A stretch of 64,000 nucleotides of DNA from Alteromonas australica (GTDB lineage: Bacteria; Pseudomonadota; Gammaproteobacteria; Enterobacterales; Alteromonadaceae). The stretch lies in the NCBI RefSeq assembly GCF_000730385.1, contig NZ_CP008849.1:3472001-3536000 (forward strand), given 5' to 3'. The position numbers were made by a program, and so were the translations under genes. The notes beneath the pieces were generated by a model, which had not been told where the DNA came from, ran no database searches, and saw only the letters and a list, made by a program, of their open reading frames with translations. Below, in pieces: positions 26,483 to 34,385 of this stretch. Numbering within the stretch: position 1 is the first letter of the stretch; every line of letters begins with the position of its first letter.

Positions 26483-27268
26483 CTACGCCATGTATACGCC
26501 ACCGTTGATATCCAAGGTAGCACCAGTGATAAAGCCGTTATATTCAGAAGCGAGAAATGCCACAGCACGAGCCACATCCATTGGATTACCCGCCCGTTTA
26601 AGCGGGATCTCACCAATGGTTTTGTTAGCCGATTCATCGGTGGTATGCGTCGCATGAAATCGCGTCCCTAATATTAAACCTGGAGTAACGGCATTGACGC
26701 GAATCCCCATGGACGCTAATTCCGCGGCCAGTGAGCGAGTGAACGTGAGTACCGCGCCCTTACTGGTTGAATAAGCTAAAGAACCACCATGCCCGCCTTT
26801 TCGCCCCGCTAGCGAGGACAAGTTCACAATGGATGCCCCTTCATCACCCTGCTTCAACAAGGGCAACATAGCGCGAGTGACCATCATCATAGAGGTCACA
26901 TTCACTGCCATCACACGTTCCCAAAAGGCATTATCGATATCATCAAGGGTATGGCGCTCTACGAGGTCGCCGGTATTGTTAATAAGAATATCTAACGTAG
27001 AGGTTAGGCTTTCCACATCTTCAGCAAACTTCGCAACTGTGCTTTCTTGGGTTAAATCAGCCTGAAGCGGAATAATTTCGCCCACGCCTGAAGCGCGCAC
27101 CTCATCTTGCAGTTCTTTCACCGCGTCTTTCGAGCGAAAGTAATGCACAATCACTGTTGCGCCTTGAGCTGCAAGCTCCGACGAGATTGCGCCGCCAATA
27201 CCGCTGGCGCCGCCCGTCACTAGAACCCTTTTCCCAGATAATGTATTCACACCGCCCCCCACATTCAT
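26483..27268 (-). CDS. SDR-family oxidoreductase (locus 1)
   Basis: A classical short-chain dehydrogenase/reductase of about 261 residues. The cofactor motif is TGGASGIG, the NNTG equivalent is INNTGDL, and the catalytic residues are in NLSSLAGRKGG and YSTSKG (Tyr-x3-Lys). The C-terminus GFITGATLDINGGVYMA is FabG-like. In this context it could reduce DEH (4-deoxy-L-erythro-5-hexoseulose uronate) to KDG or oxidise another sugar acid. The start is unsure: ATG 27268 has no ribosome site, and GTG 27250 (giving MNTLSGKRVLVTGG) is equally possible. It is first gene of the minus-strand arm of alginate locus 1, after a LacI-type palindrome. Confidence 0.85.
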   Translation of the reverse strand: MNVGGGVNTLSGKRVLVTGGASGIGGAISSELAAQGATVIVHYFRSKDAVKELQDEVRASGVGEIIPLQADLTQESTVAKFAEDVESLTSTLDILINNTGDLVERHTLDDIDNAFWERVMAVNVTSMMMVTRAMLPLLKQGDEGASIVNLSSLAGRKGGHGGSLAYSTSKGAVLTFTRSLAAELASMGIRVNAVTPGLILGTRFHATHTTDESANKTIGEIPLKRAGNPMDVARAVAFLASEYNGFITGATLDINGGVYMA

Positions 27269-27360
27269 TAACAATAGCGTAAATTCGTTTCCATATTAGC
27301 GGCAGCTAAAATTACCTTTATGGCTATAAAAGCTGAAAAAAGCGTTACCGCCAAACCATA

Positions 27361-27376
27361 GCTAAACCGTTTTAGC
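27361..27376. promoter_or_regulatory. LacI-type operator candidate (SDR side)
   Basis: GCTAAACCGTTTTAGC has half-sites GCTAAA/TTTAGC around a CG centre, about 90 bases upstream of the minus-strand SDR gene. It shares the TAAACCG core with the site at 27763. Confidence 0.5.
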
Positions 27377-27762
27377 TTGCGTTTTAAATTAACATAGCAA
27401 TGCACCATGTCAACGGTAAAATAACCAAATTTACAACTTTAGTTTACATTAGGTTAATAATAGCAAATCAAGATAAATATAAAATACACCAAAATTATCA
27501 ATGACTTATACCATAAATAATAAAAACGATTTTTATTCTTCATTGATATTCTCTAGAGAGCCAACCACTATTCCAACCTACTCCCGTATCAGTAAACCTT
27601 CCCGAAAATAAAAAACAAATTAATTCAATAGCTTAATCAAACTCCGTGTTAAATAGGGTAAATTTAATGCAACTTTTGTCTACTTTTTGGTTGACGACAA
27701 ACCCATTAAATGTAAGTTTATTGTTAATTTCCTGTGCCGCAGGATTTTTTTGAAAACGATAC

Positions 27763-27774
27763 TAAACCGGTTTA
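27763..27774. promoter_or_regulatory. LacI-type operator candidate (TonB receptor side)
   Basis: TAAACCGGTTTA is a perfect 12-bp palindrome with the central CG typical of LacI-family operators, about 90 bases upstream of the receptor start. The LacI regulator encoded at 32055 is the obvious candidate to bind it. Confidence 0.55.
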
Positions 27775-27865
27775 TCCCGGAAATAATTACAAGCATAAGC
27801 TTCACATGAAATTTTTAATTCGGCGTTTGTGAGGTATTTAGCTGACCAGCTTTTGGAGAAGCGAA

Positions 27866-30793
27866 ATGAATAATAGATTATCCAAACTTACCCTAGCCAT
27901 TTTATCTGCCAGTACGATGGGAGCAGCCTTTCCCTCTTTGGCTCAGGAGACACCAGAATCGGAGGCATCTGATGCAGTTGAAGTCATTGAAGTGAGGGGC
28001 ATCGCCAGCAGTATTGCTGAGTCTGCGAGACTCAAGCGCTTCGACTCACGTATTGTCGATGCCATTGTGGCAGAAGATATAGGTAAGCTTCCGGATAACA
28101 ACATTGCTGAAGCATTGCAAAGAATTACAGGGGTGTCGATCAGTAGAGATTTTGGCGTGGGTGAATCGGTAACCATTCGCGGTATCTCACAAAACCGCGT
28201 AGAGCTGAATGGTCGTTCTACCTCTGGTAGTGGCCGTGGCGGGATTAGTTTAGACGATTTCCCTTCCAGCTTCTTAAAAACCGTTGAAGTGGTAAAATCT
28301 CCAACACCAGAAATGATTGAAGGCGCACTGGGCGGCACTATCAATATGACCACGGTTAGGCCTTTAGAACTGTCTGAGCCTCTAGTGGCCATTACTCTTG
28401 ACGGCGAGTACGCTGACAAAGCCGAAAACTGGGCCCCCATGTTTACCGGTGCAGCGGGCACTAATTGGGATTTAGGTGACGCAGGTACCTTTGGTGCATC
28501 TGTGGTTATGTCCTATCAAGATCGCACCCTTCGCCGTGACGAGTTTTTCAACTTAGTTACACCGACGGAATTAGATTTGGACGGTGATGGCAATAGCGAT
28601 GCGGCAAATACGCCAAGCGGTAACTACTTAGTACGCAGTCAAAATACTGTGGAACAAAAAACAGAGCAGCGAGAGCGTACCGCTTTCGGGTTATCGCTAC
28701 AATGGGCACCAAAAGACACCGACGCCTTCGTATATTTGGATATTAATGCCACTGATCTTGACGGTGGTCAAGAAGCCTACTCTGTATTAAATGACAGCAA
28801 AGATTATAGCGACCTTGTGCTAGATAATGCCTACGGTGATGCACAAGGACAACTGCATAACTTTGGCTCTGGTAGCGTATTTGTTCAACCTAAAACCTGG
28901 GCCGACTTCACTACCAATGAATCTATGTCGAACGCGTTGGGTGGTGAATGGTTTATCACCGACAAAATCAAATTGTCTGGTGAAGTGGCTTACACCAAAG
29001 CCGAAAGCTTGCGTACAAATTCTGAGTTTAACTTACGCCCCATTTCCCGTGAGCAGTACGAAGAAGACGGCACTATCACTGAACACCTATTCACGATAAC
29101 GATGAACCAAGATGGCGATCAGGTACCCGGCATTACTTTTTCCGATCCTGATGCCCTGTTAGATCCCAACAACCTTGCAATTCGTCAGTTTACCCATCAA
29201 AGGTATTATGAAGATAACGAAGAAACAGCAATTCGTTTTGATATTGAATACATAGAACCCATCGCAGGCTGGGACTTCCTTTCAAAAATGAAAGCCGGTG
29301 TGCGCACGACGGACAGAGATTACGAACTTGACCGTTATGATTTGCGTAATAACGGCAGCGAACTTAAAAACCTTCAAACCAGTGTCTCATACGACGGGGT
29401 TATTCGCCCAACGTGGGTGGATGAGTTTGCTGAAGCCTATGGCGGATTTAAAGAAATTAATCACGATAATTCATTCGAACAGTCGGGTATCTCTGGTAGC
29501 AATGCCCTTACGCATTATTATGTCTACGACGGTGCCGAGTTGGCCTACAACATTGATGGAACCTATGATCGCGTAAAACAAATGCTTGCGGGCAGTAGCC
29601 ATGAGCTTACCGGTTCGTTAGACGATAACATGGTTCGTAATACAGGTTCGTACGCCAAGATTAACGAGGAAACCCAAGCACTATATGCACAGTTTCATCT
29701 CGATTTTGACCAATTGACTGCCGTTGTAGGCGCCCGCTACGTCAAAACAGATCTCACCTCCGATACTTACGATCAAAGCGGCAACTACGACTATTCTGAC
29801 TTTTTACCTAGCATAAACGCCACCTATACCGTAACCAACGACACAATATTGCGCTTTGCCGCCGCGAAGGTAATGCGTCGACCTGAATTTGGTGAGTTAA
29901 GCCCAGCTTTAAGTGTTGATAACTCGTTGGTTACCGGTACACAAGGTTCCTATCAGCTAGACCCCTATCGTATTACGCAATATGACATTTCCGCCGAACA
30001 TTATTTCGGTGACGGTGGCATGGTATCTGCCGCCTTATTCTACAAAGATGTTGAGTCATTTACTGTCGCGAGCAGCTCATGTGTCGCAGACCCCAACACC
30101 GTTGAAGGTCAAAATGTGACCGAATACGTGAACGTGTGTTTACTGGATACTGCAGGTGTAAGTCAGTCGGATGTGAATTATGTGACGGGCGATCAAGACT
30201 TAGCTTATGTAGAGGCGCAACGTGATGCTGGACTAACCGGTATTGTTATTGATACTGACATTAACGGTGGCAGTGGTGAAGTTGCTGGTATTGAGCTTGC
30301 CTATCAACAACAGTTTAGCTTTTTACCGGGTATGTGGTCTGGCCTTGGAGTCAGCACAAACTATACCTACGCGGACAGCGAGCAACCAGATGGCAACCCG
30401 CTATTAGATATATCTAATCACACCTTTAACGGCCAAATATATTGGGAGAATGCCGGCTTCCAGATTCGTTTAGCCTACAACTGGCGCGATAAATACCTAG
30501 ACACGCAGGATGAAAAACGTGTTCGTCCCGTGGGCGCACTGGCCACAGGTATCTACAACCGAACGAATCCAGATGAGGCCTATTTCGACCCAACATTAGG
30601 AAATAACTACCGTGATGCACGGGGCCAGTTTGATTTTTCAGCCAGCTACGATGTTAATGACAATATTACCTTGGTTGCGAATGCCGTTAATCTTACCGGT
30701 GAACCCATTACCCAGGTGACGGAGCTAGATAGCATTTGGCAGTATAGTGAATCTGACAGACGCTTTACTTTTGGTGTAAGAGCGCGCTGGTAA
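27866..30793 (+). CDS. TonB-dependent receptor of alginate locus 1
   Basis: A 975-residue outer-membrane receptor. The signal peptide is about 1-26 (ending SLAQE), then a TonB box region (VEVIEVRG). A typical plug follows: RIVDAIVAEDIGKLPDNNIAEALQRITGVSISRDFGVGESVTIRG, with GALGGTINMTTVRPLE closing it. The barrel ends in FTFGVRARW. The plug N-terminus is of the kind found in carbohydrate-linked receptors of Alteromonas and Caulobacter relatives. Its place directly before PL7, LacI, AEC and PL17 genes suggests uptake of alginate oligosaccharides. The ATG follows GGAGAAGCGAA. Probably repressed by the LacI protein. Confidence 0.9.
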   Translation: MNNRLSKLTLAILSASTMGAAFPSLAQETPESEASDAVEVIEVRGIASSIAESARLKRFDSRIVDAIVAEDIGKLPDNNIAEALQRITGVSISRDFGVGESVTIRGISQNRVELNGRSTSGSGRGGISLDDFPSSFLKTVEVVKSPTPEMIEGALGGTINMTTVRPLELSEPLVAITLDGEYADKAENWAPMFTGAAGTNWDLGDAGTFGASVVMSYQDRTLRRDEFFNLVTPTELDLDGDGNSDAANTPSGNYLVRSQNTVEQKTEQRERTAFGLSLQWAPKDTDAFVYLDINATDLDGGQEAYSVLNDSKDYSDLVLDNAYGDAQGQLHNFGSGSVFVQPKTWADFTTNESMSNALGGEWFITDKIKLSGEVAYTKAESLRTNSEFNLRPISREQYEEDGTITEHLFTITMNQDGDQVPGITFSDPDALLDPNNLAIRQFTHQRYYEDNEETAIRFDIEYIEPIAGWDFLSKMKAGVRTTDRDYELDRYDLRNNGSELKNLQTSVSYDGVIRPTWVDEFAEAYGGFKEINHDNSFEQSGISGSNALTHYYVYDGAELAYNIDGTYDRVKQMLAGSSHELTGSLDDNMVRNTGSYAKINEETQALYAQFHLDFDQLTAVVGARYVKTDLTSDTYDQSGNYDYSDFLPSINATYTVTNDTILRFAAAKVMRRPEFGELSPALSVDNSLVTGTQGSYQLDPYRITQYDISAEHYFGDGGMVSAALFYKDVESFTVASSSCVADPNTVEGQNVTEYVNVCLLDTAGVSQSDVNYVTGDQDLAYVEAQRDAGLTGIVIDTDINGGSGEVAGIELAYQQQFSFLPGMWSGLGVSTNYTYADSEQPDGNPLLDISNHTFNGQIYWENAGFQIRLAYNWRDKYLDTQDEKRVRPVGALATGIYNRTNPDEAYFDPTLGNNYRDARGQFDFSASYDVNDNITLVANAVNLTGEPITQVTELDSIWQYSESDRRFTFGVRARW

Positions 30794-30817
30794 ACTTTCG
30801 CACGTGTCTCGCTTTAT

Positions 30818-30842
30818 CGCCGCAGCATGCTGCGGCGTTTTA
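30818..30842 (+). terminator. Terminator/attenuator after the alginate receptor
   Basis: CGCCGCAG (30818-30825) pairs with CTGCGGCG (30830-30837) around CATG, then TTTTAA. It lies between receptor and PL7 genes, so partial read-through would lower lyase expression relative to the receptor. Confidence 0.8.
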
Positions 30843-30896
30843 ACCTTAGTTTTCATATCCCTTCTACTTCTTAATTATTTTTAACTGGAGCTTCTT

Positions 30897-32000
30897 ATGC
30901 GTAGCAGAGATTCACTGTGGCTAATTGCCGCCATGGCAGCTGCCTTGACAACAGGATGTAGCGAAAACAGCGCGCCTTCCTCAAGCCCTAAGCGCGATGC
31001 ATCATCAAAAACCGCACCGGGTGAAGTGTTTGATTTATCGTCTTGGAATATTCTCTTACCGGTAGATTTAGATAAAGACGGTAAGGCAGATAGAGTAGAC
31101 AATGAAGCCTTGTCGCACTATCAGTTGAATGAGTTTTTTTATTTAGACGATGAAAATAACATGGTATTTGCGGCAGCCAACAAAGCCTTTACCTCGCCAA
31201 CATCCACCAATACACGTAGCGAATTACGGCAAGTCTATGTAGGCGAAAGTGGCGAGGTGCCCAGTCTTGACGACCCTCGCAATTATTTTGCTCTGGCCTC
31301 TCATCCAAATTCAGAAGATTTCGCCGCGTTAGGCGGACGCTTAACCGCAACATTGAAAGTTAACCATGTTTCAACGAATGCAAAGTACGGCGATAAGCCC
31401 CCCGCGTATTCTGTAGTGGTAGGCCAAATTCATGCGGCAAAGTTAGATGACATGAAAACAGAGACATCAGGCTTTGGATGGGGCAATGAGCCACTAAAAA
31501 TTTACTACAAGAAGTATCCGGGCCATCAAACTGGGTCAGTGTTTTGGAACTATGAGCGCAACCTGCCTGAAGCCGCGCCTAACCGCATTGATATTGCCTA
31601 TGGCGTATGGGGCAATGGATGGAAAAACGACGCCGATCCAGGCGTTAACGGTATAGCCTTAGGAGAAGAATTTAGCTACATTGTTAATGTGTATGGCGAT
31701 ACGATGTATTTAACCTTCAGCGCCCACAACCACCCCACCGTTAACCATCAAATTAATTTAGCCGATAACATTGATGCAAATGGGCGCGTTGATGGGCACG
31801 ATGATCCGATTGGCTATAAAAACGATTGGCTGTTTTTTAAGGCTGGTGCGTATAACCAATGCAGTACAAAAGATGCCCCCACATTTCGTTATCCTGCGTG
31901 CCCAGGTACCGGTGATTGGGAAACTGACAAAGCCGATGGTAACTACACCAGCGTGACATTTTCACATTTGCAGTTAGGTCATGCCCATGTGGTGGAATAA
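30897..32000 (+). CDS. PL7 alginate lyase, lipoprotein
   Basis: A 367-residue polysaccharide lyase family 7 (alginate_lyase2) enzyme. A type II signal peptide ends in the lipobox LTTGC (Cys21), followed by a Ser/Pro/Lys-rich linker, so the enzyme is lipid-anchored. All three PL7 signature blocks are present: RSELR (107-111), QIH (177-179) and FFKAGAYNQ (313-321). These hold the catalytic Arg, Gln, His and Tyr. QIH rather than QVH often goes with polyguluronate or mixed preference, but that is only a tendency. The ATG follows GGAG with a 7-nt spacer. It would start depolymerising alginate at the cell surface or in the periplasm. Confidence 0.95.
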   Translation: MRSRDSLWLIAAMAAALTTGCSENSAPSSSPKRDASSKTAPGEVFDLSSWNILLPVDLDKDGKADRVDNEALSHYQLNEFFYLDDENNMVFAAANKAFTSPTSTNTRSELRQVYVGESGEVPSLDDPRNYFALASHPNSEDFAALGGRLTATLKVNHVSTNAKYGDKPPAYSVVVGQIHAAKLDDMKTETSGFGWGNEPLKIYYKKYPGHQTGSVFWNYERNLPEAAPNRIDIAYGVWGNGWKNDADPGVNGIALGEEFSYIVNVYGDTMYLTFSAHNHPTVNHQINLADNIDANGRVDGHDDPIGYKNDWLFFKAGAYNQCSTKDAPTFRYPACPGTGDWETDKADGNYTSVTFSHLQLGHAHVVE

Positions 32001-32054
32001 GAGGGTCAGGGTAGTTAATTTACCAATAAAGCCCCGGATGTAAGAGATGAACCA

Positions 32055-33074
32055 ATGAACAAAAATAAAGTTAGACTGATTGATGTGGCTACAAAAGCCG
32101 GCGTGTCAAAAAGCACTGCTTCGCAGTTCTTAAATGGCCGATTTGATTTTATGTCGCTAGATACCCGCTTGCGGTTACAAAAAACGGTAGAGGAATTAAA
32201 TTATGTCCCTAACAATATTGCACGCAGCTTAAAAACAAACAAGACCCGCACCCTAGGGGTTATCGTTAGGGATATATCTAGCTATTACACTAGCCAAGCT
32301 ATTCGTGGCATGGACGACTACTGTAAAAGTCATGGCTATGATCTCTTCATCTATAATTCTGATTTTGAACCTCAAACAGAAAAAAATGCCCTAACCACCC
32401 TGTGTCAACTCAACGTAGACGGTGTCATTATTGCTTCATGCGGTAACAATGCAAAGCTTATTGAAGACATTTCTAACAACACTGTTCCTGTGGTTCAGTT
32501 TCAGCTAGAACATGATGATTGCGATACAGGCATTGTGGTTGCCGATTACAAGCGCGCCTCTTTTCAAGCCACCGAATACTTAATCAAGCAGGGACACAAA
32601 AATATCTGTTTTGTAACCCAAAAATTTGAAAGTGTTAAGTCTCGCCAAGAAAAATATCAGGGCTTTGTGGACGCCCACCATAAATATGATCTTCCGGTAA
32701 ACGACAATCTAATCCTACATTGGGATAGAACCCATGGCTTAGACACCTCGCCTGTCGATATATTACGTTCAGACCTTGCCCCTACCGCATTTTTCACGCA
32801 GCAAATCGCCATCACCGTGGACGTATTAAAGGCGCTAGAAAAAGCCAACATTGCGATACCTGAAGCGGTGTCACTACTAGGGTTTGAAGAAATACCGATG
32901 GCTGAATTTTTTCGGGTGCCTATCACAGTAGTGAAACAGCAGCCCTATGAAATTGGGAGTGAAGCCGCACGTATGCTTATGGACAAGCTTAGCAGTGGCA
33001 AATCGTTTAATACGCGTATGTTGGTACCCTGCGAGCTTGTATTACGGGAATCGTGTTGCCCACCAAAGCCTTAA
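32055..33074 (+). CDS. LacI-family transcriptional regulator
   Basis: A 339-residue LacI/GalR-type repressor. The N-terminal helix-turn-helix reads VRLIDVATKAGVSKSTASQFLNGRFDFMS (residues 5-33), with hinge helix NNIARSLKTNKTRTLGVIVRD. A periplasmic-binding-protein-like effector domain follows (about 60-335). Being inside the alginate receptor/lyase cluster, it most likely senses an alginate breakdown product or KDG. The palindromes at 27361 and 27763 would be its operators. The ATG at 32055 is in ACCAATG, downstream of AAGAGATG. One ACCAATAAAG element (32022-32031) lies just upstream. Confidence 0.92.
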   Translation: MNKNKVRLIDVATKAGVSKSTASQFLNGRFDFMSLDTRLRLQKTVEELNYVPNNIARSLKTNKTRTLGVIVRDISSYYTSQAIRGMDDYCKSHGYDLFIYNSDFEPQTEKNALTTLCQLNVDGVIIASCGNNAKLIEDISNNTVPVVQFQLEHDDCDTGIVVADYKRASFQATEYLIKQGHKNICFVTQKFESVKSRQEKYQGFVDAHHKYDLPVNDNLILHWDRTHGLDTSPVDILRSDLAPTAFFTQQIAITVDVLKALEKANIAIPEAVSLLGFEEIPMAEFFRVPITVVKQQPYEIGSEAARMLMDKLSSGKSFNTRMLVPCELVLRESCCPPKP

Positions 33075-33168
33075 TAAGTGGGAATTAATAAGAAGGTTGT
33101 AGGAATATCAATATTCTAGAATAAATTTTGATACAGTGAATGTTATCCTTATTTTGACTGTTTAACCC

Positions 33169-34101
33169 ATGCTCTCGTTTATCACCAGTACATTACTTCC
33201 TGTACTTATTTTGCTTTTTTTTGGTTGGTTTTTTTTCCGTATTCGCTGGCTAAACGAAGCCTTTATTGAGTCCGGCTCGAAGTTGGTTTTTAATGTCGCC
33301 CTGCCGGCCTTATTGTTTTTGTCGATAAGTCAGTCTGACTTTTCCCATGCTGCGAATTTCTCTCTCATTGCTATTGGCGTAGTCGGCACCCTCGTAATGT
33401 GCGTGCTACTCATGTTGCTCGCGCACTTTACTGTCAACCCTCAAAACGCTCGTGGCGTAGTGGTTCAAGGCGGTTTTCGAGCAAACATGGGAATTATCGG
33501 GTTAGCTTATTGTGCCAATACTTACGGCTCAGAAGGATTAGCAGCAGCCTCTGTTTACATGGGCTGCGTTACTATTTTATACAACGTGGTATCGGTATTC
33601 GTGCTTAACTTCTACCAAGTAGGCTTTAGTGCACCAATGGCGCAAATTAAGGGGATAACACGAAACCCATTAATTATTTCCATTGTGGCTGCGTTACCGT
33701 TTTCATATTACCAATGGGGGTTGCCCGAAGTCGTATTAAGAACCGGCGAGTACTTTGCTCAGCTCACCCTGCCACTTGCCCTTATTTGCACAGGTGCATC
33801 CTTGCAATTTCGTTCGTTTTCCAGCGACTGGTACAATATTGTGCTAGCGACAGTCAGTAAATGTGTTGTCTATCCCGCGTTTTTGGTGGGTAGTGCCTAT
33901 TTATTTGGTTTTCGAGGAATGAGCTTAGGCATCATTCTTTTACTCTCTATTTCTCCTACGGCGGCAGCTAGCTATATCATGGTACGCAATTTAGGAGGCG
34001 ACCATCGCCTTGCAGCCAGTATCATCGCTGTCAGCACCCTGGCGTCACTGCCTATTACTGCCCTAGGATTTGGACTGCTTGCGGCCTGGCAATTAGTCTA
34101 A
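33169..34101 (+). CDS. AEC-family transporter
   Basis: A 310-residue inner-membrane protein of the auxin efflux carrier (AEC) family, with about ten membrane helices in two five-helix halves. Typical segments are KLVFNVALPALLFLSIS, GGFRANMGIIGLAYC (first crossover region) and LPLALICTGASLQF (second half). Bacterial AEC members move malate, malonate or other organic acids. In this operon it could import or export a uronate or keto-acid intermediate of alginate breakdown. No clear Shine-Dalgarno precedes the ATG. It is 94 nt after the LacI gene and ends before a strong terminator. Confidence 0.88.
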   Translation: MLSFITSTLLPVLILLFFGWFFFRIRWLNEAFIESGSKLVFNVALPALLFLSISQSDFSHAANFSLIAIGVVGTLVMCVLLMLLAHFTVNPQNARGVVVQGGFRANMGIIGLAYCANTYGSEGLAAASVYMGCVTILYNVVSVFVLNFYQVGFSAPMAQIKGITRNPLIISIVAALPFSYYQWGLPEVVLRTGEYFAQLTLPLALICTGASLQFRSFSSDWYNIVLATVSKCVVYPAFLVGSAYLFGFRGMSLGIILLLSISPTAAASYIMVRNLGGDHRLAASIIAVSTLASLPITALGFGLLAAWQLV

Positions 34102-34119
34102 AGCTTATTTTACCTTGCA

Positions 34120-34158
34120 GCTTACCTTCTTCACACGCGAAGGTAAGCCCTTAATTTT
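34120..34158 (+). terminator. Terminator after the AEC transporter gene
   Basis: GCTTACCTTC (34120-34129) pairs perfectly with GAAGGTAAGC (34139-34148) around a 9-nt loop, followed by CCTTAATTTTTT. Confidence 0.88.
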
Positions 34159-34196
34159 TTCTGTGTCTTGAGTGCTTACCTAACAAAACCAAAAAC

Positions 34197-34227
34197 TTAC
34201 CAATAAGAATAAATTGGACTAACCAAT
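34197..34227. promoter_or_regulatory. Tandem TTACCAAT element upstream of PL17
   Basis: ACCAAT occurs at 34199-34204 and 34222-34227, exactly 23 bp apart. The second copy is also the right half of the inverted repeat ATTGGACTAACCAAT (34213-34227), close to the TGGTNNNACCA form bound by FadR-type GntR proteins. A further ATTGGT lies at 34268-34273. The lyase starts at 34386. Confidence 0.5.
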
Positions 34228-34385
34228 TAACTAAAATTTTAGGCTTTTTGGCAAAATTTTCATCCACATTGGTCAAAACAATCTGTTATTGTAGTCGTTA
34301 CAAATCGATGCACTTTTATTAACAAGTTCCCTACCCTTGTTAATAATGTCTTGAAGTGCGGCTGGTTAATAAGGAACTTACAAAA

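Larger units (their letters stand above)
27269..27865. other. Divergent intergenic control region of alginate locus 1
   Basis: About 600 bases, strongly AT-rich (notably 27400-27720), separating the SDR operon (minus) from the TonB receptor operon (plus). It contains two LacI-type palindromes listed separately. No open frame or RNA structure is convincing elsewhere in it. Confidence 0.7.

Noticed and set aside
27943..28461. 172-codon minus-strand frame inside the alginate receptor gene
   Set aside because: Antisense to a clear plug domain; no ribosome site or protein-like features.
34356..34385. Upstream start for the PL17 gene
   Set aside because: It would place ten polar residues before the signal peptide, while the internal ATG at 34386 has AAGGA at fair spacing.
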